64,000 nt of DNA from Salinispirillum marinum (GTDB taxonomy: Bacteria > Pseudomonadota > Gammaproteobacteria > Pseudomonadales > Natronospirillaceae): assembly GCF_042651565.1 (NCBI RefSeq), contig NZ_JBHSDF010000004.1; one strand, 5' to 3'. Made by a program: the position numbers and the translations under genes. Below, in pieces: positions 26,501-35,547 of this stretch. Position 1 is the first letter of the stretch. Every line of letters starts with the position of its first letter. The notes under the pieces were generated by a model. That model was not told where the DNA came from. It saw nothing but the letters and a program-made list of their open reading frames with translations, and ran no database searches.

Positions 26501-26529
26501 CGCGGTTTGCGGTGGCAAACCGCGCTACA
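26501..26529 (-). repeat. GTAG-headed palindrome between kdsC and kdsA
   Basis: On the minus strand the unit reads TGTAG followed by a perfect 10-bp stem CGCGGTTTGC / GCAAACCGCG around CACC. There is no T-run, so it is not a classical terminator. The GTAG head links it in type to the REP pair at 12124-12185. A small CCACT/AGTGG stem lies just beside it (26480-26494). Confidence 0.65.
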
Positions 26530-26532
26530 TCG

Positions 26533-27375
26533 TTAAAACGTATCCAGATCAGGCATGGCTTTAACCACGTCATCCAATGATTTCATCTGTTGCAGGAACG
26601 GCTTTAATTTTGCCAAGGGCAGGGCACATGGACCGTCGCATTTTGCATTGTCTGGGTCTGGGTGAGATTCCAAAAATAAACCAGCAATTTTTTGCGATAT
26701 TCCCGCTCGGGCTAATTCAGTTACCTGTTGCCGTCTGCCGTCTGCTGAGTCACTGCGGCCACCGGGACGCTGTAGCGCATGGGTAACGTCAAAAATCACC
26801 GGATAGTGCATGGCTTTCATGATACCGAACCCCAGCATATCAACCACGAGATTGTTATAGCCAAAGGAACTGCCGCGCTCGCACAGAATCAGTTGCTGAT
26901 TTCCAGCCTCTTCACATTTGTTTAAGATGTGGCGCATTTCTTCCGGGGCCAGAAATTGGGCTTTTTTAATGTTGATCACCGCGCCCGTTCTAGCCATGGC
27001 AACGACCAAATCTGTCTGACGACTCAGGAAGGCAGGCAGTTGTATGACATCGGCCACCTCGGCGGCGGGTTTAGCCTGATGCGGTTCGTGGACATCGGTA
27101 ATCACGGGCACATTAAATTCGGCCTTTACATCCGCCAGTATACGTAAGCCTTCTTCAAGGCCGGGGCCACGGTAAGAATTCATCGAAGAGCGGTTGGCTT
27201 TATCAAAAGAGGCTTTGAAAACATACGGAATGTCGAGCTCCTGGCAAACCTGAACATATTGTTCGGCCACACGCAGCGCGAGATCACGACTTTCCAGCAC
27301 ATTCATGCCGCCAAAAAGGGTAAATGGCTTGTCATTGCTTACCGGCAATGTGCCAACCTGTATAGTTTTCGTCAT
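26533..27375 (-). CDS. kdsA: 3-deoxy-8-phosphooctulonate synthase KdsA
   Basis: KdsA condenses phosphoenolpyruvate and arabinose 5-phosphate to KDO-8-phosphate, a committed step to the LPS inner core. The 280-residue TIM-barrel protein shows FTLFGGMNVLESRD, FKASFDKANRSS, DVHEPHQA, CERGSSFGYNNLVVDM and FDVTHALQRPGG, all family signatures. It starts at 27375 (MTKTIQVGTLPV) with AAGGAC upstream; the open frame to 27468 overlaps dinG and is not family-like. It is convergent with kdsC and divergent from dinG. Confidence 0.97.
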   Translation of the reverse strand: MTKTIQVGTLPVSNDKPFTLFGGMNVLESRDLALRVAEQYVQVCQELDIPYVFKASFDKANRSSMNSYRGPGLEEGLRILADVKAEFNVPVITDVHEPHQAKPAAEVADVIQLPAFLSRQTDLVVAMARTGAVINIKKAQFLAPEEMRHILNKCEEAGNQQLILCERGSSFGYNNLVVDMLGFGIMKAMHYPVIFDVTHALQRPGGRSDSADGRRQQVTELARAGISQKIAGLFLESHPDPDNAKCDGPCALPLAKLKPFLQQMKSLDDVVKAMPDLDTF

Positions 27376-27439
27376 AGCGTGTCCTTGAAAGACCGTCAAA
27401 AGAATTGCAAAGGATGCTGCTGCGCAGCGTAGAGCCGAT

Positions 27440-29527
27440 ATGTTAACAGAACAGCAAAAGAACGACATTCAACAAGCGTATCGTGATTATCTGGCGGCGC
27501 GTGAACTTAAGCCCAGAGTCGGGCAGCGGCAGATGATCGCCCATATTGCTCGCCAGGTCAGTGCGGCTTCGTTGCAAGCGGATGCGCAACGGCTGGCCAT
27601 CATCGAAGCCGGAACGGGCACAGGTAAAACCCTCGGCTACCTCATTCCAACGCTGGTATTGGCCAAAGCACTAAAAAAACAAGTGGTGTTGAGTACGGCG
27701 ACGGTGGCCTTGCAAGCTCAGTTGATGGACAAGGACTTGCCCGAGTTGCAGGCTTCTACGTCCTTGACCTTCGAGTATGCTTTGGGCAAGGGTCGAGGGC
27801 GTTTCTTTTGTGAAGTAAAAGCCGAAAATGCCAAGCAGGAGTTGGCCACCGAAGCGAATTTGTTTGCTGAGCGTCGCGGTCAAAGCGAACGTACCATGGA
27901 TACCCTGCACGAATTAATGCAGCGTTTTCAAGCCGGACGTTGGGATGGCGATTTAGATGCCTTAGAGGCACAGCCTGACCAGCATTTACGCAAAGCCATT
28001 ACCGCTGTTGGATCGGAGTGCCTGGGTGCCTTGTGCAGCCGCTATGACGGCTGTCCTTACTATGCCAACCGAGCACGGTTGAAAGAGGCCGATGTCTTGG
28101 TCGTTAACCATGACTTGGTACTCAGCGATATGGCCTTAGGTGGTGGCGTCGTGTTGCCTAATCCGCAAGATGTCATCTTTATCTTCGATGAAGCCCACCA
28201 TTTGCCGGACAAAGCGCTCAACCATTTTTCTCTACGGCTTGAATTAACGGCTTTCCAGCGTTACATGGATGGCATTGGTCGCCATGCCAGTAAAATGGTC
28301 AGTGAAATAGCAGCCTTTGAAGTGCTGGGTACGGATTTGGCCGACATGGAGTTTCACAGCCGGGAAGCCAAGCAGAAGCTGAAGCACATTGCGATGCTGC
28401 TCGATGATGCTTGGGTCGCACCGCAGGTGCGTGAAGATAGTCGGGTGCAGTGGTATCGCTTTCCGTTAGGCCAGGTTCCAGAGGCATTGAATGTCGCCTT
28501 GGCTGAGCTGACGGTTTTACTCTGGCCGATTCAAACTTTTCTCAATAACGCGCAGAAACACATGGCAGGGCAGTTACGCGCCCAGCATCCGCCGACCGAA
28601 GCATCCGTTTTACAGTCCTGGGCACAGCAGGTTGCGCAGGACCAAGAGTTGGTGTCCACAGCGATGGCGTTGGCGGAACAATACCAGAAAGCCGGTGATG
28701 AGTTACCGGTCGCCTATTGGTTGGAGCGCAGTCCTCAGGACGATGCGTTGACCCTAGTGAGTAGCCCGTTTCTCGCCGGTGCGGTACTGCAAGGGTATTT
28801 ATGGCAGCGCGCTTATGCGTGCATCCTGACGTCGGCAACCTTGAGTGCCGGAGGGGATTTTTCGCGCTATAAGGCGCATGTCGGGGTTTATGATGATGCG
28901 CTGTACTTACGGGTGGCAAGCCCATTTAATTATCCAGAACAGGGCGAGTTGCTGGTACCACGCGATGCGGTCAGTGGCGGCCAACAACGAACCCATACCG
29001 ATTATGTGATCGGTAAGTTACCGGAGTTATTGCAAGCCCATCAAGCAACCTTGGTATTGTTCTCTTCGCGCGTTCAAATGCTAGAGGTCTATGCCGGCTT
29101 ACCCGAGTCTTGGCAGCAGCGCACACAATGCCAAGGCAATACCAGTAAAGAACATATATTACGTGAACACGCGCGTTTATTGGCAGAAGGCTCAGCCAGT
29201 GTCATCTTTGGGTTGGCCAGTTTTTCAGAGGGTGTGGATTTGCCCGGTGACGCCTTAACTCAGGTGATTATCGCAAAATTGCCGTTCAGTGTACCGGATG
29301 ACCCCTTGCAAGCCGCTGCTGCCGAGTGGATTGAACAGCGCGGTGGCAACCCGTTTATGCAATTGACGTTGCCGGAGGCCATTATCCGACTGACCCAGGC
29401 CGTGGGGCGTTTGATTCGTAATGAACGAGATGCAGGACGCGTTGTATTGTTGGACGGTCGCGTCAACAGTTCGCGCTACGGGACACTTGTTTTGCAGGCT
29501 CTGCCACCGTTCCGCCGACAATCCTGA
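27440..29527 (+). CDS. dinG: ATP-dependent DNA helicase DinG
   Basis: DinG is a 5'-3' XPD-like superfamily 2 helicase with an iron-sulfur cluster, acting on R-loops and G-quadruplex or D-loop structures. The 695-residue protein has Walker A EAGTGTGKT (about 56-64), the cluster cysteines at C124, C194, C199 and C205, matching the known E. coli positions closely, the DEAHH box (FIFDEAHHLP), and motif VI QAVGRLIRN. It is divergent from kdsA with only 64 bases between. No LexA box (CTGT-N8-ACAG) is seen upstream, so SOS control is not supported here. Confidence 0.95.
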   Translation: MLTEQQKNDIQQAYRDYLAARELKPRVGQRQMIAHIARQVSAASLQADAQRLAIIEAGTGTGKTLGYLIPTLVLAKALKKQVVLSTATVALQAQLMDKDLPELQASTSLTFEYALGKGRGRFFCEVKAENAKQELATEANLFAERRGQSERTMDTLHELMQRFQAGRWDGDLDALEAQPDQHLRKAITAVGSECLGALCSRYDGCPYYANRARLKEADVLVVNHDLVLSDMALGGGVVLPNPQDVIFIFDEAHHLPDKALNHFSLRLELTAFQRYMDGIGRHASKMVSEIAAFEVLGTDLADMEFHSREAKQKLKHIAMLLDDAWVAPQVREDSRVQWYRFPLGQVPEALNVALAELTVLLWPIQTFLNNAQKHMAGQLRAQHPPTEASVLQSWAQQVAQDQELVSTAMALAEQYQKAGDELPVAYWLERSPQDDALTLVSSPFLAGAVLQGYLWQRAYACILTSATLSAGGDFSRYKAHVGVYDDALYLRVASPFNYPEQGELLVPRDAVSGGQQRTHTDYVIGKLPELLQAHQATLVLFSSRVQMLEVYAGLPESWQQRTQCQGNTSKEHILREHARLLAEGSASVIFGLASFSEGVDLPGDALTQVIIAKLPFSVPDDPLQAAAAEWIEQRGGNPFMQLTLPEAIIRLTQAVGRLIRNERDAGRVVLLDGRVNSSRYGTLVLQALPPFRRQS

Positions 29528-29540
29528 TGATGTAACCCAT

Positions 29541-30083
29541 CTATTTGTGTTGTTGCCGCAGTAGGGTTTGTTGCACCAACAGATGCCGCGCCAATTGCTG
29601 TCGCATAGATTCTGGCATGTCGACAAAGGCTACATGCAAATAGAAACCGTTATCGACGGGGCGACATTCTAAAATTTCTGCTTGCGGGAAAATCGCCATA
29701 TAGCTAGGCGAAAAGACTAAGGCCATGGCAATGTGTGAACCCACGGTATAGGCAAAATCCGACATAAAGCCAAGCCCGCCTTCGCTGATCGTAATGCGGA
29801 TAGGGCGTGAGTCTAATTGGCTCAGTTGTTGAATCAACAGGGCCTGGCGGAAAATATCAATTTTCTGGTTCAGTGTACGGGCGTACATGGCGGTCGGTTT
29901 GGAATCCATGGCTTTGTCGAGTTTTTTCAATTCGACGTCAACAGCATCCAGCGCATGGAGAATGGTAGTTTGACGAAGTTCCGGAAAGTATTCTACGGCA
30001 CTGGCTTGATCCGGGTTCCACTGTGCGGTGAGTACCCAAGCCATATCGTCAACACGAAAATAAGAACGACGCTCATCTACCAT
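29541..30083 (-). CDS. PilZ-domain protein, atypical
   Basis: This 180-residue cytosolic protein probably binds c-di-GMP. It starts MVDERRSYFRVDD, with the RRxxxR loop that in PilZ domains grips c-di-GMP, and much later ITISEGGLGFMSD, equivalent to the (D/N)xSxxG motif. About 85 mainly helical residues are inserted between the two halves, so the domain is split compared with the usual 100-residue PilZ. It is convergent with dinG (13 bases apart). The output is unknown; the MHYT-GGDEF-EAL enzyme in this window is one potential source of ligand. Confidence 0.78.
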   Translation of the reverse strand: MVDERRSYFRVDDMAWVLTAQWNPDQASAVEYFPELRQTTILHALDAVDVELKKLDKAMDSKPTAMYARTLNQKIDIFRQALLIQQLSQLDSRPIRITISEGGLGFMSDFAYTVGSHIAMALVFSPSYMAIFPQAEILECRPVDNGFYLHVAFVDMPESMRQQLARHLLVQQTLLRQQHK

Positions 30084-30226
30084 ACCTTTACCCTACCTAT
30101 GCTTTACATTCTTAAAATACGGCACGTACTATACAGCCTCGCCAATAGGCGGTGAACGTCCCACTAGCGCTGCGCGCGGGAGCAGCTCGCAGCGTCATTC
30201 CGACTACTATATAAGTGAAGCGGTGA

Positions 30227-31468
30227 ATGTTACACAATCTTTCTTTTTTTATTGGGCGTCGTTACATCGGAGCGAAGCGACGAAGCCATTTTATTTCCTT
30301 TATATCCAGTGTGTCGATGATTGGCCTGACCCTGGGTGTAGCGGTGTTGATCATTGTCCTCTCGGTAATGAACGGTTTTGAGCGTGAATTGCGCGAACGT
30401 ATTTTGGGCATGGTGCCACATGGCAGTATCAGCAGTGAAGCGCCGTTAACCGATTGGGAACCGATTAGAGAGCGCGTGTTGGAGCATCCCGCTGTACGGG
30501 GGGCCGCTCCCTTTATATCGGAAACCGCCATGCTGGTGTCCGATCGTCACAGTCGCGGTGCTTTGGTCACTGGCGTTGACCCGCGGTATTTGAGTGACGT
30601 ATCCATCATTGAAAACCATATCGTTGCTGGCTCTATAGACGCACTGACAGCCGGGAATTGGAATATTGTCTTGGGCGAATCTTTGGCCCGGCAAATGGGG
30701 GTGGTGCCAGGAGATCGCTTGAATGTGCTAGTGCCGGAGGTATCGGTAAACATCATGGGCGTGCAACCGAGATTTAAACGGTTCACGGTCGTTGCGCTGT
30801 TTAAGGTGGGCGCTCAATTGGATGCCGATACGGCATTGATTCATATCGAAGATGCAGCAACGTTGAAACGAATGCCGGGCGCTGTGCAGGGTATTCAGCT
30901 TTCGTTTAATGACCTCTTTCAGGCTCCTGCGGTTACGCGGGAATTGGCGTTTGACTTAGACGGTCGCTATTTCTTTACGGATTGGACACGCACGCAAGGC
31001 AACTTGTTTCAGGCCATTCAATTAGAAAAACGTATGGTCGGATTGTTGTTATTTATGATCATTGCGGTGGCGGCGTTCAACATCATTTCCAGTTTGTTTA
31101 TGTTGGTGACGGAAAAACAGGCCGACATTGCCATACTGCGGACCATGGGGGCTCGACCATCGCAAATTATGGGCATATTTATTGTTCAGGGCGGTTTGGT
31201 CGGTGCTGTTGGTGTGTTGTTGGGCATACTGTTTGGTATTGTAGGCGCTTTGACCGTTGCGGATGCGGTCGCGGCTATCGAGCGATTGTTTGGCTTTGAA
31301 GTATTGGATAGCGGTGTCTATTTCATCAATTACTTGCCGTCCGAATTGCGTATGGATGATGTGATTTTGATTGGCAGTGCTTCCTTGGTGGTGTCCTTCT
31401 TATCGACGCTTTATCCAGCCTATCGGGCGGCGAAGACAATGCCAGCGGAGGCCTTGCGTTATGAGTAA
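30227..31468 (+). CDS. lolC: Lipoprotein-releasing ABC transporter permease LolC/LolF type
   Basis: This permease extracts outer-membrane lipoproteins from the inner membrane and passes them to LolA. The 413-residue protein has one N-terminal membrane helix (about 20-45), a large periplasmic domain, and three C-terminal helices (AAFNIISSLFMLV, GGLVGAVGVLLGILFGIVG, SASLVVSFLSTLYPAYRA), the LolC/LolE layout. The segment EVSVNIMGVQPRFKRF sits where LolC carries the hook that binds LolA. Only one permease gene is present: lolD follows with an 8-base overlap and then comEC, not lolE. It could therefore be a homodimeric LolF-type permease; lolE may also lie elsewhere. Confidence 0.88.
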   Translation: MLHNLSFFIGRRYIGAKRRSHFISFISSVSMIGLTLGVAVLIIVLSVMNGFERELRERILGMVPHGSISSEAPLTDWEPIRERVLEHPAVRGAAPFISETAMLVSDRHSRGALVTGVDPRYLSDVSIIENHIVAGSIDALTAGNWNIVLGESLARQMGVVPGDRLNVLVPEVSVNIMGVQPRFKRFTVVALFKVGAQLDADTALIHIEDAATLKRMPGAVQGIQLSFNDLFQAPAVTRELAFDLDGRYFFTDWTRTQGNLFQAIQLEKRMVGLLLFMIIAVAAFNIISSLFMLVTEKQADIAILRTMGARPSQIMGIFIVQGGLVGAVGVLLGILFGIVGALTVADAVAAIERLFGFEVLDSGVYFINYLPSELRMDDVILIGSASLVVSFLSTLYPAYRAAKTMPAEALRYE

Positions 31469-32141
31469 TGTGGTCCTGGAATGTCGTGACGTGACCAAAG
31501 AGTATCAAGTTGGCCCGCAGGTGGTGCGCGTATTTGATGGTCTTTCCATGCGTCTTGAAGCCGGTGAAATGGTATCCATTGTCGGGGCCAGTGGTTCGGG
31601 CAAATCAACGTTGCTGCATCTTTTGGCCGGACTGGATTTGCCGACCGCTGGGAATGTTTTGGTTAACGGTGAAGACTTGCTAGACATGACCGAGCGCCAT
31701 CGCAGCGCAGTACGCAACGCCTATCTGGGTTTCGTGTTCCAATTTCATCATTTGTTGCATGAGTTTACTGCACTGGATAACGTGTTGATGCCGGCGCGTA
31801 TTGCCCGCCGCCCATCGAAGGATGATCAAGACTATGCGTTACATTTGCTGGATCAGGTAGGCGTTGCTCATCGGGCACAGCATAAACCCTCTGAACTGTC
31901 CGGTGGCGAGCGCCAGCGGGTCGCCATCGCACGTGCGTTAATGAATCGGCCACAGGTGGTGTTAATGGATGAGCCGACCGGTAACTTGGATGCGCAAACC
32001 TCGGCGCAAGTGCAAGAAGTGATACTTGGCTTAAACCGGGTGGCCAATTGTACGTTTGTGATCGTGACGCATAACGCCGAACTCGCAGAGCCATTGCCCC
32101 ATCGATTACGTCTTTATAATGGCCAGTTGGAACGTTATTAA
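31461..32141 (+). CDS. lolD: Lipoprotein-releasing system ATP-binding protein LolD
   Basis: LolD powers the release of lipoproteins by the Lol exporter. The 226-residue ABC ATPase has Walker A VGASGSGKST, the Q-loop FQFHHLLHEF, the LSGGERQRVAIARAL signature, Walker B VVLMDEPTGNLD, and the switch His in VIVTHN. It starts at ATG 31461, overlapping the permease stop by eight bases, in the phase that gives MSNVVLECRDVTKEY; the open frame to 31371 lies inside the permease gene. It is followed by comEC after 31 bases. Confidence 0.96.
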   Translation: MSNVVLECRDVTKEYQVGPQVVRVFDGLSMRLEAGEMVSIVGASGSGKSTLLHLLAGLDLPTAGNVLVNGEDLLDMTERHRSAVRNAYLGFVFQFHHLLHEFTALDNVLMPARIARRPSKDDQDYALHLLDQVGVAHRAQHKPSELSGGERQRVAIARALMNRPQVVLMDEPTGNLDAQTSAQVQEVILGLNRVANCTFVIVTHNAELAEPLPHRLRLYNGQLERY

Positions 32142-32172
32142 CGAACTATAGACTCGCAAAAGGAAAACTCAG

Positions 32173-34446
32173 GTGCGAAAGGAATTCGCGGCGTCCTTAA
32201 CCGATACGCCAGTTGATAAGTCTGCTTTATTTCTGCTCGTTCTATCGTCCTTTCTGGCCGGATCCGTGCTGGTTATTTTACATCCCTTTTGGGCAGCCAT
32301 GGCGGGTCTGTTGGGTTTGATCCTGTGCGCTCGGTGGCAGCCGTTAGCAGCAGGGTTGTTCTGCCTAGGGTTCATTGTGGGTTACGGTTATGTTGCCGGG
32401 TCGGTCTATGAAACTCAGGCAAGTCGCCTTGCGAACCCGGTAACCTTGACGCAGCAAGAGGTCTCCATTGAGCGCTGTTGGCGCAGCACATGGGGGCATC
32501 GCTGCCTGTTTAGAACCACAACCGGTGAGGGCTGGTATTTAACGGGTTCTGGGGACGTTATCCCCCAGTCGGGCCACGCCGTTGTTATCCATGTTGAACT
32601 CCAACCCTGGGCCAGTGCCAATAATCCCGGCAGCTCACCTTTTGGTTTGTGGCTGATGCGCCAGGGGGTGGTAGCACAGGGGCGCTATGAGTTGCAGGCA
32701 ACACGGCCATCGCCGTGGTTCATAAGGCAGATACAGCGGAGCCGTGAGTACGTGTTAAATGTGGCCATGGAGCCGCATTATGAAGGCGTCTACCGCGCAC
32801 TTGTGTTGGGCGATCGGGTGAATCTATCAGAAGACTGGAAGGGGCGGGTCGAGCGTACTCAAACGCAGCATTTGTTGGCTCTATCCGGTTTACATGTCGG
32901 TACGGTGGCGGTCGCTGCGGGGCTGATATTTGCCATGCTTTGGGGCGGTTTGAGTACGATTCGGCATGGAGTATCCTTTGGTATAAGGCAAGACTGGTAT
33001 TGGTTGGGCGCCGTGCTTGCTGTGGGAACGCTGTGGACTCTGGCGTTATCCAGTGTCAGTTTGGAGCGTGCCTTATTCATGTTGCTGCTGCCGTGTTTTG
33101 CCTGGTTCTTGCGTTTGCGCTGGGGGCTGCCGCATGGCTTGTTGCTTATTGGGGCGATGATGATGGCGGCCGACCCTTTGCTGGTGTTGGATTTGGGAGC
33201 ATGGTTCTCCTGGCTGGCAACACTTTGGTTGATTCTATTGGCACCTTCGCTGCGAGGGTTACCGTGGTGGTCGGCCCTGATTCTCGTGCAAATAGCCTTA
33301 TCTTGTTTACTGATTCCCGTCTACGCACTCTGGGAGCTGCCGGTATTTTGGGGTTCTATTCCGCTCAATCTATTATTGATTCCCTGGGTGACCTTCGTGG
33401 TGTTGCCTTCGGCGTTGCTAACCGCTCTGCATCTACCTGGTGCACTATGGGTGTTCGAGCACAGTGTTGATCTTTGGTATTGGTTGTTGGGTGCCTTTGA
33501 CCTAGGATTCGTCAGTTTTCTCGTGTTGTCACCCGGTCAGGCGCTGGCGGGAATAGGGCTAATCGGCATAGGGTTGATGTTGCGTTTGCCTTGGCGCTTC
33601 TGGTGTTTAGGTGCTGCGGTGCTCGGTGGGCTGCACTTCTTGAGCGTACGCCCGAATCCCTTGGCCAGCGGTGAGCTAGACCTGGCCGTGTTGGACGTGG
33701 GTAATGCGCTTAGTGTCGTGTTGGATACAGCAGAAGGTCGGGTGCTGTTTGACTTAGGATACGGTTCGCCTACGCAAGTGAGCTTGTCCAGTGCGCCGTT
33801 GCGTTGGCACTGGCGTTATCCACAGCGTGACTGGGAAGCCGTCGTAATTTCGCATCAGGACAATGATCATGCCGGAGGCCTTGCTTCCGCCGCGTTTGCG
33901 CTGCAGCCGAAGCAGGTTTTTCTGGGCGAATGGGTGCGTATTCCCGATCAATGGCCAAGACCCGTATTCTGTGATGCCGGCATGTCGTTTGAACTGGGTG
34001 ACATATCCTTCCGGTTTTTGCGACCCTATGCCGGGTTTCGCCCGGCACAACATAATGATGCATCCTGTGTTTTGGAAATACGCAGTCAATACGGTGCCAT
34101 CATGCTCATGGGTGATGCCAGCAAGCGGGTAGAATATGGTATCCTGCAGCAGGTTGACACCTATTCAGTCGCCCCGGTGGATGTGCTCCTGAGTGGGCAT
34201 CACGGTAGTTCAACGAGTACGTCTGGTGATTGGTTGAGGCATTTGTCACCGCAATGGGTTGTGCATTCGGCAGCGCGCTACAATCGGTTCGACTTCCCGC
34301 GGCAGGACGTTCAAGATCGCGTGACTGAACATGGTGCGCTGAATATATGTACCTGTGCTGACGGCACGGTGACGTTCCACTTCCGTAAGGAGGGAATAGC
34401 GTATGAACGCTATGGTCATCGCCTGCTGCCATGGATTAGAATCTGA
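32173..34446 (+). CDS. comEC: DNA uptake channel protein ComEC/Rec2
   Basis: ComEC forms the inner-membrane channel for single-stranded DNA in natural transformation. The 757-residue protein has N-terminal membrane helices and an OB-like domain, the competence domain with many helices (about 230-500, starting HLLALSGLHVGTVAV), and a C-terminal metallo-beta-lactamase-like domain with LDVGNALSVVLD, VVISHQDNDHAGG, MLMGDAS and LLSGHHGSS, whose ligands suggest an active nuclease. Length is typical. GTG 32173 has AAGGAAAA upstream. Type II/IV-related machinery (PilZ, GspE) occurs elsewhere in the window, but competence is not shown. Confidence 0.93.
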   Translation: MRKEFAASLTDTPVDKSALFLLVLSSFLAGSVLVILHPFWAAMAGLLGLILCARWQPLAAGLFCLGFIVGYGYVAGSVYETQASRLANPVTLTQQEVSIERCWRSTWGHRCLFRTTTGEGWYLTGSGDVIPQSGHAVVIHVELQPWASANNPGSSPFGLWLMRQGVVAQGRYELQATRPSPWFIRQIQRSREYVLNVAMEPHYEGVYRALVLGDRVNLSEDWKGRVERTQTQHLLALSGLHVGTVAVAAGLIFAMLWGGLSTIRHGVSFGIRQDWYWLGAVLAVGTLWTLALSSVSLERALFMLLLPCFAWFLRLRWGLPHGLLLIGAMMMAADPLLVLDLGAWFSWLATLWLILLAPSLRGLPWWSALILVQIALSCLLIPVYALWELPVFWGSIPLNLLLIPWVTFVVLPSALLTALHLPGALWVFEHSVDLWYWLLGAFDLGFVSFLVLSPGQALAGIGLIGIGLMLRLPWRFWCLGAAVLGGLHFLSVRPNPLASGELDLAVLDVGNALSVVLDTAEGRVLFDLGYGSPTQVSLSSAPLRWHWRYPQRDWEAVVISHQDNDHAGGLASAAFALQPKQVFLGEWVRIPDQWPRPVFCDAGMSFELGDISFRFLRPYAGFRPAQHNDASCVLEIRSQYGAIMLMGDASKRVEYGILQQVDTYSVAPVDVLLSGHHGSSTSTSGDWLRHLSPQWVVHSAARYNRFDFPRQDVQDRVTEHGALNICTCADGTVTFHFRKEGIAYERYGHRLLPWIRI

Positions 34447-34494
34447 TCCACTTTTAAATGTTCTTATTTTCTATTGTTTACAAGGAGTGCGTCT

Positions 34495-35112
34495 GTGTTC
34501 GAGATCGTTAAAGCTGGTGGTTGGTTGATGTTGCCGATTATCATTTCGTCTGTACTCGCCATAGCCATTATCATCGAACGCTTTTGGGTGTTGCGGGTTG
34601 AAAAAGTGGCACCGCGCGACTTGCTGCCTTCGGTATGGCGCCGTGTTCGAGATAATAATTTGTCGGCAGATTATTTAAAGTCGATCAAACAGGATACCTG
34701 GCTCGGCAGTATTCTAGCCGCAGGATTAGCGCAGTCGCGTTTGGGTCGTGAAGCCATGCGGGATAGTATCCAACAGCAAGCTGATCAAGTCGCCCATGAG
34801 ATGGAGCGGTTTCTAAATACGCTCGGTACCATCGCGCAAATATCGCCATTGTTGGGGCTTTTAGGGACGGTGTTGGGCATGATTCAGGTGTTTACGGCCA
34901 TAATGGTGCAGGGCACCGGTAATGCCGGAGTGCTTGCTGGCGGAATTTCCCAAGCCCTGATAACCACCGCTGCCGGGTTGTCTGTGGCGATTCCAGCGAT
35001 GATATTTCATCGCGCCTTAACACGTCGGGTAGACAGCCTATTGGTTACCATGGAGCAGGACTGCGTTAAATTGGTGGATGCGCTCAGTGCAGAATCCAAT
35101 ACCTCTGATTAA
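34495..35112 (+). CDS. exbB: ExbB/TolQ-family proton channel subunit
   Basis: This subunit of an ExbB-ExbD proton channel energises an outer-membrane or cell-envelope process from the inner membrane. The 205-residue protein has three membrane helices (about 12-30, 112-136, 157-178) and the family core SPLLGLLGTVLGMI and ITTAAGLSVAIPAMI. It starts at GTG 34495, eight bases after AAGGAG; the open frame from 34474 contains the Shine-Dalgarno itself. exbD follows after 12 bases, but no tonB is present nearby. This exbBD copy next to lpxK is the standard Pseudomonas-like arrangement. Confidence 0.92.
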   Translation: MFEIVKAGGWLMLPIIISSVLAIAIIIERFWVLRVEKVAPRDLLPSVWRRVRDNNLSADYLKSIKQDTWLGSILAAGLAQSRLGREAMRDSIQQQADQVAHEMERFLNTLGTIAQISPLLGLLGTVLGMIQVFTAIMVQGTGNAGVLAGGISQALITTAAGLSVAIPAMIFHRALTRRVDSLLVTMEQDCVKLVDALSAESNTSD

Positions 35113-35124
35113 TGGGAGAGCGAG

Positions 35125-35541
35125 ATGAATTTTAAGCGCACCCGTGACGAGGAACTCAGTGTTAATCTAACCCCGTTGATTGATGTGGTATTTTTGCTGC
35201 TGATTTTTTTTATGGTCACCACCACCTTTACCCGAGAGACGCAACTTGAAGTCGAACTGCCACAAATTCAATCCGAAAATGCGGTGACATCCGAGCAGCG
35301 TGTTGATGTCGTGATTGATGCGGCGGGCAGTATAGAAATCAATGCGCAATTATTGATCAATACCCAGTTTGATACCTTGAGACGCGCTTTGGCAGACGTT
35401 ATTGAGCCAGGTAATCAACAAGTCGTCGTCATTACGACCGACCAACAAACGCCGGCACAGGCCTTGTTAAATGTCATGGATGCAGTAGGTCAATTAGGGC
35501 ATAGCCGTATTGCCTTTGCTGCGCAGGTAGAAGAGGAGTAA
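35125..35541 (+). CDS. exbD: ExbD/TolR-family proton channel subunit
   Basis: This 138-residue partner of ExbB has a short cytoplasmic N-terminus, one membrane helix (LTPLIDVVFLLLIFFMVTTTF) and a periplasmic domain. The Asp in LIDVVF is the protonatable residue of the family. Length matches ExbD (about 140). It lies between exbB (12 bases upstream) and lpxK (6 bases downstream) in one operon, so it may serve envelope assembly more than siderophore uptake; that link is by context only. Confidence 0.93.
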   Translation: MNFKRTRDEELSVNLTPLIDVVFLLLIFFMVTTTFTRETQLEVELPQIQSENAVTSEQRVDVVIDAAGSIEINAQLLINTQFDTLRRALADVIEPGNQQVVVITTDQQTPAQALLNVMDAVGQLGHSRIAFAAQVEEE

Positions 35542-35547
35542 CGGGGC

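Noticed and set aside
27376..27439. Possible LexA box upstream of dinG
   Set aside because: No CTGT-N8-ACAG-like palindrome is present, only an unrelated GCTGCTGCGCAGC stretch.
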